A stretch of 21,865 bases of DNA from JAWWPY01 sp964412845. Lineage in GTDB: Bacteria; Actinomycetota; Actinomycetes; Streptosporangiales; Streptosporangiaceae. A program made the translations under genes and the position numbers. Within the stretch, counting starts at the first letter, position 1. The number at the start of each line of letters is the position of its first letter. The notes beneath the pieces were generated by a model. That model made no database searches. It was not told the DNA's origin and was given only the letters and a program-made list of their open reading frames with translations. The DNA lies in assembly GCA_964412845.1 (NCBI GenBank), contig CAYPQM010000114.1, forward strand, positions 1-21,865, written 5' to 3'. This document shows, piece after piece, positions 15,121 through 21,838 of this stretch.

Positions 15121-15597
15121 CTAACCTGCCTCGGGCAACGGAGGCAGCACGTCCGTCTTCTCGTACTCCGAGATCATCGCCAGCCGCCGGGCATGCCGCG
15201 ATTCCCCAGAGAACGACGTTTCCAGGAACACCCGCGCGAAGCCGAGAGCGTCCGGCAGCGGGTACATCCTGGCACCGAGGCTGAGCACGTTCGCGTCATT
15301 GTGCAGCCGGGCCAGCCGGGCGGTCTCATCGCTCCAGGCGACCGCCGCCCGGATCCCGCCGATCTTGTTCGCGGCGATCTGCTCGCCATTGCCCGACCCG
15401 CCGATCACGATGCCGAGGCTGCCCGGGTCGGCGATGACCCCACTGGCCGCCCGCATGACATACGGCGGGTAATCGTCTTGCCCGTCGTAACTGGCGGGGC
15501 CGCAGTCAACCGCCTCATGGCCCGCCGCGACCAGCCACTCAACCAGGGCTGTCTTCAGCTCAAGCCCAGCGTGATCAGAACCTAGGTAGACGCGCAC
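15121..15597 (-). CDS. rpiB: Ribose-5-phosphate isomerase B
   Basis: A 158-residue RpiB/LacAB-family isomerase that interconverts ribose-5-phosphate and ribulose-5-phosphate in the cytoplasmic pentose phosphate pathway. The N-terminal GSDHAG motif (6-11) and the phosphate/active-site loop GGSGNGEQIAANK (66-78) are intact. As in the mycobacterial enzyme, the catalytic Cys of the E. coli type is replaced by Ser and E72 (E75 in M. tuberculosis RpiB) should be the base. H99-N100 in ARLHNDANVLSLGAR provide further substrate contacts. The start is GTG at 15597; no strong Shine-Dalgarno is seen. It lies 71 bases downstream of the DsbA-family gene on the same strand, the order found in M. tuberculosis (Rv2466c-Rv2465c), suggesting one transcript. 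Confidence 0.95.
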   Translation of the reverse strand: MRVYLGSDHAGLELKTALVEWLVAAGHEAVDCGPASYDGQDDYPPYVMRAASGVIADPGSLGIVIGGSGNGEQIAANKIGGIRAAVAWSDETARLARLHNDANVLSLGARMYPLPDALGFARVFLETSFSGESRHARRLAMISEYEKTDVLPPLPEAG

Positions 15598-15668
15598 GGA
15601 CGCCAGTCTGCCAGAACGCGGCCCGGCTGTACCCGGTCGCGGCAGGCAGAACGCTCGCCGCCCGCCGC

Positions 15669-16286
15669 TCAGTCGAAAATCGGGTCTCGGGTGCGGCTCC
15701 GCTTGAGTTCGAAGAACCCGTCGGTACTCATCACCAGCAGGACGCCGTCCCAGAGCTTGGCCGCGGCCTCGCCGCGCGGGATCGGGGACAGGACCGGCCC
15801 GAAAACGGAGGCACCGCCAATCGAGATCACCGGCGTGCCGACCTCGTAGCCAACCCGGTCCATGCCGTTGTGGTGGGACGCCCGGAGTGCTTCGTCATAG
15901 TCGGCTGAGTCCATGGCGTCGGCCAGCTCCGCGGGCAGCCCCGCCTCAGCGAGCGCCGCCTCGATGGTGGGACGGTCCTTGGCCGCCTGCTCATGATGGA
16001 ACCGGGTGCCCAGGGCCGTGTAGAGGCGGCCCAGGACCTCCGGCCCGAACTTCTGCTCGGCCGCGATGCACACCCGCACCGGGCCCCAGGCCTGGGACAT
16101 CAGTTCCTGATAGCGCTCCGGCATGTCCGTCTTGTCCGCGTTGAGCACCGCCAGGCTCATGACATGCCAGCGGACCTCGACCGGGCGCAGCTTCTCCACT
16201 TCAAGCATCCACCGGGAGGAAATCCACGCCCACGGGCACAGCGGGTCGAACCAGAAATCGACGACTGATATCTCCTGATCGGCCAT
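15669..16286 (-). CDS. DsbA-family mycothiol-dependent reductase, Rv2466c-like
   Basis: A 205-residue thioredoxin-fold protein of the DsbA family, closely resembling M. tuberculosis Rv2466c, a mycothiol-dependent oxidoreductase/nitroreductase. Shared features are DFWFDPLCPW at 10-19, RWHVMSLAVLN, AWGPVRVCIAAEQ, YDEALRASHHNGMD, the cis-Pro segment VGTPVI, FGPVLSPIPRGE and the C-terminal FFELKRSRTRDP. The redox motif is C17-P-W-A20 where Rv2466c has CPWC as I recall it, so the enzyme would work as a monothiol. The start at 16286 has GAAGGAG just upstream; a longer frame to 16334 is rejected. An exact SigR/SigH-type promoter lies about 105 bases upstream, and the intervening leader carries repeated GGTACCGC elements. 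It probably acts in cytoplasmic thiol-oxidative stress defence. Confidence 0.93.
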   Translation of the reverse strand: MADQEISVVDFWFDPLCPWAWISSRWMLEVEKLRPVEVRWHVMSLAVLNADKTDMPERYQELMSQAWGPVRVCIAAEQKFGPEVLGRLYTALGTRFHHEQAAKDRPTIEAALAEAGLPAELADAMDSADYDEALRASHHNGMDRVGYEVGTPVISIGGASVFGPVLSPIPRGEAAAKLWDGVLLVMSTDGFFELKRSRTRDPIFD

Positions 16287-16302
16287 GCCGCTCCTTCTCC
16301 TC

Positions 16303-16348
16303 GGGGTACCGCGCGTGTTCCTGGGGTACCGCACTGTCGGGGTACTGC
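16303..16348. repeat. GGGGTACYGC iterons in the leader of the Rv2466c-like gene
   Basis: GGGGTACCGC occurs at 16303-16312 and 16323-16332, with GGGGTACTGC at 16339-16348; a weaker match (AGTACCGC) follows at 16376-16383. Start-to-start spacings are 20 and 16 bases. They lie between the predicted SigR-type promoter and the start codon, so they would be in the 5' untranslated region of that gene and upstream of pepN on the other strand. Confidence 0.7.
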
Positions 16349-16390
16349 GCCGTCCCGGGGGCCGCCCGCCCCCTGAGTACCGCTGGCGTT

Positions 16391-16416
16391 AACCGGGCCG
16401 GGGGCGCCGGCATTCC
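16391..16416 (-). promoter_or_regulatory. SigR/SigH-type promoter for the Rv2466c-like gene
   Basis: On the minus strand GGAAT (16416-16412) is followed by exactly 18 bases and then GTT (16393-16391), a full match to the GGAAT-N18-GTT consensus of the thiol-stress ECF sigma factors SigR (Streptomyces) and SigH (Mycobacterium). Transcription would start near 16383, leaving a leader of about 95 bases. Regulation of Rv2466c by SigH in M. tuberculosis supports the assignment. Confidence 0.7.
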
Positions 16417-16495
16417 ACGGCGGTGCATGGGAAGATGCCGGAATGGCCAGGGCCCGGAAGAACCCGGGACGGCCGCGCACGAAGGGACCAGAAAG

Positions 16496-19048
16496 TTGGC
16501 CAGCAATCTGAGCCGCGATGAGGCACACGACCGGGCACGGCTGCTCGATGTCGGCTCCTACCAGGTGGAACTCGACCTGACCGATGGCGAGACCACCTTC
16601 ACCTCGGTGAGCACGATCAGGTTCCGCTGCGCCATTCCCGGCGGATCCACATTTATCGACCTGACCGCGCCCGAGGTCAGCGAGATCACCCTCAACGGCG
16701 CGCCGGTCAGCCCGGACGCGTTCGACGGGGACCGGATCACGCTGGACGGCCTGCACGCCGACAATGAGCTCCGGGTCGTGGCGCAGTGTGCCTACTCGCG
16801 CAGCGGCGAGGGCCTGCACCGGTTCACTGATCCCGCCGACGGCGGCGTCTACCTCTACTCGGACCTGGAGACGTTCGACGCGCACCGGATCTACGCCTGT
16901 TTCGACCAGCCCGACCTCAAGGCGACCTACGAGTTGTCGGCCACCGTGCCCGCGGGCTGGCGGGTCATCTCCAACATGGCGCCGGACGTGGCGGCGCAGC
17001 CCGGCCCGGGCGCCGCCCCGCCTGCTGCCACCGCCCACTGGCACTTCCCGCCGACGCCCGTCATGTCCACCTACATCACCGCTGTCGCGGCCGGCCCGTA
17101 CCACGTGGTCACGGCGGAACATGACGGAATCCCGCTGGGCATCTACTGCCGGGAGTCCCTGGCGCAGTACCTGGACCCCGAGGAGATCTTCGAAGTCACC
17201 CGGCAGGGTTTCGACTTCTTCCACGGCGCGTTCGGCGTGCGCTACGCGTTCGGCAAGTACGACCAGCTCTTCGTGCCGGAGTTCAAGGCGGGAGCGATGG
17301 AGAACGCGGGCTGCGTGACGTTCCTGGAAGATTACATTTTCCGCTCCCGGGTCACCGACTTCGCCCGCGAGGCGCGCGCCGACACGATCCTGCACGAGAT
17401 GGCGCACATGTGGTTCGGTGACCTGGTCACCATGCGCTGGTGGGACGACCTGTGGCTGAACGAGTCGTTCGCCACCTGGGCAGGTACGCTCGCACAGGCC
17501 GAGGCGACCCGCTGGCAGACAGCCTGGACGACCTTCGCGCAGCTGCACAAGGCCTGGGCCTACCAGCAGGACCAGCTGCCCTCAACCCATCCCATCGCGG
17601 CCGACATCCCCGACATCGCGGCGGTAGAGGTCAACTTCGACGGCATCACCTACGCCAAGGGCGCTGCCGTCCTCAAGCAGCTCGTCGCCTACGTCAGCCG
17701 GGACTGCTTCCTGGCCGCCCTGCGCCGCTACTTCGACCAGCACGCCTTCGGCAATGCGACCCTGGCCGACCTGCTGGCCGCCCTGGAGGAAACCTCGGGC
17801 CGGGATCTGTCCACCTGGTCCAAGCAGTGGCTGGAGGCAGCGGGCGTCAACACGCTCCGCCCGGAGATCCATGCCGGTGATGACGGGGTCATCACCGAGT
17901 TCGCCGTCCTCCAGGAGGCGCCCGCCGCCCATCCGGTGTTGCGCCCGCACCGCATCGCTATCGGGCTCTACGACCGCACCGAGGCCGGCCTCGTCCGGCG
18001 CCGCCAGGTGGAGGCCGATGTGAGCGGCGACCGCAGTGTCCTGCCCGAACTCGCCGGCGAGCGGCGTCCCGACCTCCTGCTCATCAACGACGACGACCTG
18101 GCCTACGCCAAGATCCGGCTGGACGATCACTCGCTCCGCACGCTGATCAGCGGCATCGGGGAGTTCCAGGACTCGCTGCCCGCGGCGCTGTGCTGGTCTG
18201 CGGCATGGGACATGTGCCGTGACGCCGAGATGGCGGCGCGCGACTATGTCCGCCTGGCGATGACCGGCCTGGATTCGGTCGACGACATCTCAGTCACCCA
18301 GACCCTGCTGCGCCAGGTGGGGGCCGCAGCCCGCCGGTACACCGATCCAGCCTGGCGGGGCACCGGGCTCGGCCTGATGGCGGCCGCCTTGCGCGACCTG
18401 GTGCAGCGCGCCGCGCCCGCCTCTGATCAGCAGCTTGCCTATGTGCAAGCACTGATGAGCGTGGCTACCGAGCCCGGCGATCTCGCTCTGCTGCACGGCC
18501 TGCTCGATGGGTCCGCCGTGCTGGACGGCCTGGCCGTGGACACCGAGTTGCGCTGGCGGCTGCTGCACCGGCTGGTCAGCCGCGGCGCCGCGGGACCCGC
18601 CGAGATCGACGCCGAACTGGCCCGGGACGCCACCGACGCGGGCGAGCGGCGCGCGGCGTCCTGCCGTGCCGCCATCCCCGAGCCGGCCGCCAAGCAGGCG
18701 GCGTGGGAGGCGATCACCAGCGGCAGCCTGCCCAACGCCACGTTCCGCGCGGTGCTCTCCGGCTTCGCCGACCCGGACCAGTCCGAGCTGCTGCAGCCCT
18801 ACGCCCAGCGCTACTTCGACGTGGTCGGGGACATCTGGCGGGACTGGGGCAGTGACATGGCGCAATGGTTCGTGAACTACGCCTACCCGCTGAACCTGGT
18901 GTCGCCGGACACGATCCGGCTGACCGACGAGTACCTCGCACAAGCCACCCCACCTCCCCCGCTGCACCGCCTGCTCAGCGAGTGCCGGGACAGCGTCCGG
19001 CGCGCCCTGCGCTGCCAGCAGCGGGACCGCCAGGCCGGCCAGGGATAA
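16496..19048 (+). CDS. pepN: Aminopeptidase N (M1 family zinc metallopeptidase)
   Basis: An 850-residue M1 aminopeptidase that removes N-terminal amino acids from peptides in the cytoplasm. GAMEN is at 266-270; the zinc site is H300-E-M-A-H304 with the third ligand E323 in WLNESFATW (HEXXH-X18-E); Y386 in GITYAKGAAVLKQL is the transition-state Tyr. The second half is the ERAP1_C-like helical domain usual in actinobacterial PepN, and total length is typical. I chose the TTG at 16496, eight bases after AAGGGA, because it gives the conserved SNLSRDEAHDRARLLDV N-terminus; the frame is open to 16427 but those residues are not family-like. It is divergent from the Rv2466c-like gene, as in M. tuberculosis (Rv2467/Rv2466c). 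Confidence 0.96.
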   Translation: MASNLSRDEAHDRARLLDVGSYQVELDLTDGETTFTSVSTIRFRCAIPGGSTFIDLTAPEVSEITLNGAPVSPDAFDGDRITLDGLHADNELRVVAQCAYSRSGEGLHRFTDPADGGVYLYSDLETFDAHRIYACFDQPDLKATYELSATVPAGWRVISNMAPDVAAQPGPGAAPPAATAHWHFPPTPVMSTYITAVAAGPYHVVTAEHDGIPLGIYCRESLAQYLDPEEIFEVTRQGFDFFHGAFGVRYAFGKYDQLFVPEFKAGAMENAGCVTFLEDYIFRSRVTDFAREARADTILHEMAHMWFGDLVTMRWWDDLWLNESFATWAGTLAQAEATRWQTAWTTFAQLHKAWAYQQDQLPSTHPIAADIPDIAAVEVNFDGITYAKGAAVLKQLVAYVSRDCFLAALRRYFDQHAFGNATLADLLAALEETSGRDLSTWSKQWLEAAGVNTLRPEIHAGDDGVITEFAVLQEAPAAHPVLRPHRIAIGLYDRTEAGLVRRRQVEADVSGDRSVLPELAGERRPDLLLINDDDLAYAKIRLDDHSLRTLISGIGEFQDSLPAALCWSAAWDMCRDAEMAARDYVRLAMTGLDSVDDISVTQTLLRQVGAAARRYTDPAWRGTGLGLMAAALRDLVQRAAPASDQQLAYVQALMSVATEPGDLALLHGLLDGSAVLDGLAVDTELRWRLLHRLVSRGAAGPAEIDAELARDATDAGERRAASCRAAIPEPAAKQAAWEAITSGSLPNATFRAVLSGFADPDQSELLQPYAQRYFDVVGDIWRDWGSDMAQWFVNYAYPLNLVSPDTIRLTDEYLAQATPPPPLHRLLSECRDSVRRALRCQQRDRQAGQG

Positions 19049-19073
19049 CGCCTGACCCCGCCATTCCGCCAAC

Positions 19074-19092
19074 CGTTACGCGGACGTTACGC
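19074..19092 (+). repeat. CGTTACGC direct repeat
   Basis: CGTTACGC occurs at 19074-19081 and 19085-19092, an 11-base period (one helical turn), in the space between pepN and the LacI-type gene and just upstream of a predicted promoter. It could be a regulator site. Confidence 0.4.
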
Positions 19093-19101
19093 AGGGGGCC
19101 C

Positions 19102-19129
19102 TTGACCGGCATTTCGGGTGCGGTATTTA
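19102..19129 (+). promoter_or_regulatory. Candidate promoter of the LacI-family gene
   Basis: TTGACC (19102-19107) resembles a -35 box, and TATTTA (19124-19129) follows after 16 bases as a modest -10. The predicted transcription start falls at the first of the 12-bp iterons, so a protein bound there would block initiation. Confidence 0.4.
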
Positions 19130-19135
19130 CTCCTT

Positions 19136-19171
19136 GCAACCGGTACCGCAACCGGTACCGCAACCGGTACC
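19136..19171 (+). repeat. Three perfect 12-bp iterons, probable LacI autoregulatory operator
   Basis: GCAACCGGTACC is repeated three times without interruption (19136-19147, 19148-19159, 19160-19171), ending 30 bases before the LacI-family start. Each unit holds the half-site GCAACC and the palindromes ACCGGT and CGGTACCG. A central CG between GCAA-type arms resembles LacI-family operators (an ideal full site would be GCAACCGGTTGC). Confidence 0.7.
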
Positions 19172-19201
19172 GATTCGGCCGGCGGCGGGAGAGGCTGGGC
19201 A

Positions 19202-20227
19202 ATGCCGATCACGATGGCTGACGTGGCGAAGCGCGCCGGGGTCAGCAAGACGACGGTCTCGCGAGTCCTCAACGGCAAGGGCGAGATCAACGAGGCGACG
19301 GCGCTGCGGGTCCGTCAGGTGATCGAGGAGATGGGGTATGTCCCCAGCGCGGGCGCCGTCGGCCTGGCCCGCGGCCGCACGCAGACCCTGGGCATGCTGG
19401 TGCCGTCCCTGACCTGGCCCTGGATGGGCGACCTGCTGCAAGGTGTCGTGGACGTCGTGGAGTCCGAGGGCTACGGGCTGCTGCTGTTCACCTGCAATCG
19501 CGGTGACCAGTCGATGCGGCAGTTTGCGACCCAGGTCTCCGCCAAAGCGTTCGACGGCCTGCTGGTGGTCGAGCCGGAAGGCACCATCGACTACATCGCC
19601 GGGCTCTATGAGCGCGGCCTGCCTGTCGTCCTGATCGACGACCGCGCCCGCCGGCCGCGGTTCCCCTCGGTCGCCACGACGAACCGCGACGGGGCCGAGA
19701 TGGCGGCGGATCACCTGCTCGCGCTCGGCCGGCGCCGACCGCTGGTGATCACCGGGGAGAACCGCTTTGGCTGCACCCACGAGCGGCTGGCCGGTTTCGC
19801 CGCGGCATTCGACGCGGCGGGGGTGACCCTCGATCCAGGCCTGGTGGTGGAAGGCGACTTCACCGTGGACTGCGGACGGCTCGCCGTCAAGCGGATGCTG
19901 GACGCCGGCGTCGCCTTCGACAGCGTGTTCGCGCATAACGACCTGTCCGCCGCGGGGGCGCTGCAGGCGGTGCGGGAGGCCGGGCTCAAGGTTCCCGAGG
20001 ACGTCGCCGTCGTCGGTTTCGACGACATCCCCTTGGCCGCGCACACCGAGCCGCCGCTGACCACGGTGCGCCAGCCGCTGCGCGAGATGGGAGAGGCGGC
20101 GGCCCGCATGCTCATCTCGCACTTCGGCGACACGTCGCTGCCCGATATCCCGACCGTGATTCCCACCACGCTGGTCGTCCGGGGTTCGACCGCATCCGAA
20201 GGCTGGCAGCGAACCCGGTCGCCGTAG
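19202..20227 (+). CDS. LacI-family transcriptional regulator
   Basis: A 341-residue LacI/GalR protein of standard length. The N-terminal helix-turn-helix is TMADVAKRAGVSKTTVSRVLNG (from residue 4), followed by the hinge region (GYVPSAGAVGLARGRTQTLGM). The rest is a periplasmic-binding-protein-like effector domain with typical segments GLLVVEPEG, LPVVLIDD, VATTNRDGAEMAADHLLALG, DSVFAHNDLSAAGALQAVREAG and DVAVVGFDDIPLAAHTEPPLTTV. The start at 19202 has GGGAGAGG seven bases upstream; an extension to 19118 only translates the 12-bp iterons and is rejected. It precedes a sugar-type ABC substrate-binding gene by 193 bases and is likely its repressor, with an unknown sugar as inducer. Shared GCAACCGGT elements support this. 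Confidence 0.95.
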   Translation: MPITMADVAKRAGVSKTTVSRVLNGKGEINEATALRVRQVIEEMGYVPSAGAVGLARGRTQTLGMLVPSLTWPWMGDLLQGVVDVVESEGYGLLLFTCNRGDQSMRQFATQVSAKAFDGLLVVEPEGTIDYIAGLYERGLPVVLIDDRARRPRFPSVATTNRDGAEMAADHLLALGRRRPLVITGENRFGCTHERLAGFAAAFDAAGVTLDPGLVVEGDFTVDCGRLAVKRMLDAGVAFDSVFAHNDLSAAGALQAVREAGLKVPEDVAVVGFDDIPLAAHTEPPLTTVRQPLREMGEAAARMLISHFGDTSLPDIPTVIPTTLVVRGSTASEGWQRTRSP

Positions 20228-20326
20228 GGCGGCCATGCTGGCTTACCCCGCACATCCACACAGCGGTACCCAGCCGGATGCCACGAGCGTCCCGGCGTGA
20301 TCAGCCACGCACGCGGCGGGCCAACG

Positions 20327-20335
20327 ACCGGTTGC
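20327..20335 (-). promoter_or_regulatory. GCAACCGGT half-site upstream of the substrate-binding protein gene
   Basis: On the minus strand this reads GCAACCGGT, matching nine bases of the 12-bp iterons in front of the LacI-type gene. It lies 85 bases before the start of the substrate-binding protein gene, where an operator would be expected. The context CCAACGACCGGTTGC is an imperfect inverted repeat. Confidence 0.45.
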
Positions 20336-20420
20336 CCGGTGCGCGCAGATGCCCCGCAAAACCGACATCCAGCGAAGTCCAGATCCATCCCCGAGATTCA
20401 GTGCCCACCTAGGAGGGTCT

Positions 20421-21752
20421 ATGAGACGCAGGCTTACCACACCGGCGAGGTTCGCCACAGTCGTCGCCGCGGCGGCGGCGCTGGCCGTCAGCGGCTGCTC
20501 CTCGTCCGGCAGCAAGACGACCAGTGCTGGCGGATCGATCAAGGGTCAGACCATCACCTACTGGGCCAGCAACCAGGCCCCGACCGTCCAGGACGACGTC
20601 AAAGACCTGACACCGCAACTGCAGAAGTTCACCAGCCAGACCGGGGTCAAGGTCAACCTGCAGGTCATCGACTGGGCTCACCTGCAGACCAAGATCCTCG
20701 CTGCCGTCAGCAGTGGCGAGGGACCTGACGTGCTGAACATCGGCAACACGTGGGCGGCGTCGCTCCAGTCCACCGGCGCATTCCTGCCGTTCACCACCTC
20801 GGCGTTCAACGCCGTCGGAGGTAAGAGCAAGTTTGTCGCCGGGGCACTGGCCACTGATGGCGCACCCAACCAGACGCCGACCTCTGTACCGCTCTACAGC
20901 CTGGCCTATGGCCTGTATTACAACAAGGCGATGTTCGCGGCCAAGAACTTGCCGCCGCCGACCACCTGGCAGCAACTCGTCTCGGACGCCAAGGCCCTGA
21001 CCGGCCACGGTGTCTACGGCATCACCCTGGAGGCCGGCAGCTATACCGAGAACGTGCACTTCGCGTTCATCTTCGGCCAGCAGCATGGCGGGAACCTGTT
21101 CAATGGCGACACCGCCACCTTCACCAACCCGGGCGTGATCGCCGGGGTCAAGCAGTACATCGACCTGATGGACGTCGATCACGTCGTCAACCCCAGCGAC
21201 GCCCAGTACACCGAAGGGACCTCCACCCTGGGTGACTTCGCCAAGGGCAAGGTCGCGATGGTCATGAACCAGAACAACGCGAACGCAACCCTGTCCGCCG
21301 ACGGCATGAAGCCCAGCCAGTACGGCGTGGTGCCGATTCCCGCGCCCAGCCCGCTGCCCTCGGCGGGCAAGGACATCGCCACGTTCCCGGCCGGCATCAA
21401 CATCTCGATCTTCAAGAATTCGCAGCACATTGCGGCCGACGAGGCATTCGTCAAGTTCATGACCAGCGTGCCCGAGCAGGAGGTGCTCGGCCAGGAACTC
21501 ACCACACTGCCGGTCAACACGGCAGCGAAGGCGACGTGGACGACCGACACGGCGCTGGCGGGGACCTTCAAGAACATCCTGGCCAATCAGGCCGCACCGC
21601 TGCCGTTGACGAAGAACGAGGCTGACATGGAAACTGCGGTCGGCAACGCGATTACCCCGCTCTTCGCGCAGGCGGCCACCGGGCATGTGGTGACCGCCAG
21701 CGACATCAAGGCCGCGATGGAGCAGGCGCAGGCCAAGATGCCTGCCAGCTGA
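20421..21752 (+). CDS. Sugar-type ABC transporter substrate-binding lipoprotein
   Basis: A 443-residue extracellular solute-binding protein of family 1 (MalE-like). The N-terminus is a lipoprotein signal: basic MRRR, a hydrophobic stretch and the lipobox VSGC with Cys at residue 26, so the mature protein would be tethered to the outer face of the membrane. A Ser/Gly/Thr linker follows, then ITYWASNQAP, the LQVIDWAHLQTKILAAVSSGEGPDVLNIG segment, LYSLAYGLYYNKAMF, TTWQQLVSDAKALTGHGVYGI and the FAKGKVAMVMN motif, all characteristic. The start at 20421 follows AGGAGGG at 20411-20417; the frame is open further upstream without a signal-like sequence. Permease genes normally follow; a stem-loop after the stop could set the higher expression usual for the binding protein. 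The transported sugar cannot be inferred. Confidence 0.94.
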   Translation: MRRRLTTPARFATVVAAAAALAVSGCSSSGSKTTSAGGSIKGQTITYWASNQAPTVQDDVKDLTPQLQKFTSQTGVKVNLQVIDWAHLQTKILAAVSSGEGPDVLNIGNTWAASLQSTGAFLPFTTSAFNAVGGKSKFVAGALATDGAPNQTPTSVPLYSLAYGLYYNKAMFAAKNLPPPTTWQQLVSDAKALTGHGVYGITLEAGSYTENVHFAFIFGQQHGGNLFNGDTATFTNPGVIAGVKQYIDLMDVDHVVNPSDAQYTEGTSTLGDFAKGKVAMVMNQNNANATLSADGMKPSQYGVVPIPAPSPLPSAGKDIATFPAGINISIFKNSQHIAADEAFVKFMTSVPEQEVLGQELTTLPVNTAAKATWTTDTALAGTFKNILANQAAPLPLTKNEADMETAVGNAITPLFAQAATGHVVTASDIKAAMEQAQAKMPAS

Positions 21753-21760
21753 CCAGGGCC

Positions 21761-21790
21761 GGGCCGGCCGCGGCGGGCGCCGGCCGGCCC
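21761..21790 (+). terminator. Stem-loop after the substrate-binding protein gene
   Basis: GGGCCGGCCG (21761-21770) and CGGCCGGCCC (21781-21790) are perfect 10-bp arms around a 10-base loop, nine bases after the stop codon and before the next gene. With no T-tract it may be a partial terminator or an mRNA-stabilising hairpin, as often found between binding-protein and permease genes. Confidence 0.6.
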
Positions 21791-21829
21791 GGCGGACACC
21801 GACGACCCCGAGTACCGACTAGTTGGGAG

Positions 21830-21838
21830 GCAACCGGT
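21830..21838 (+). promoter_or_regulatory. GCAACCGGT element at the start of the next gene
   Basis: The nine bases match the 12-bp iterons upstream of the LacI-type gene. They run from the last base of the GGGAGG Shine-Dalgarno into the GTG start codon, so they could be an intragenic operator or a chance match. Confidence 0.3.

Noticed and set aside
16303..16348. The GGTACCGC repeats as a CRISPR array or replication origin
   Set aside because: Units are only 10 bases, there are no regular unique spacers, and no cas or replication genes are nearby.
16157..17548. A 463-codon minus-strand frame across the pepN start
   Set aside because: It crosses the divergent promoter region and is antisense to the PepN N-terminal domain, with Arg/Gly-rich shadow composition.
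19118..19201. A 28-residue N-terminal extension of the LacI-family regulator
   Set aside because: It only translates the promoter iterons (TGTATGTA-like), and a better ribosome site precedes the ATG at 19202.
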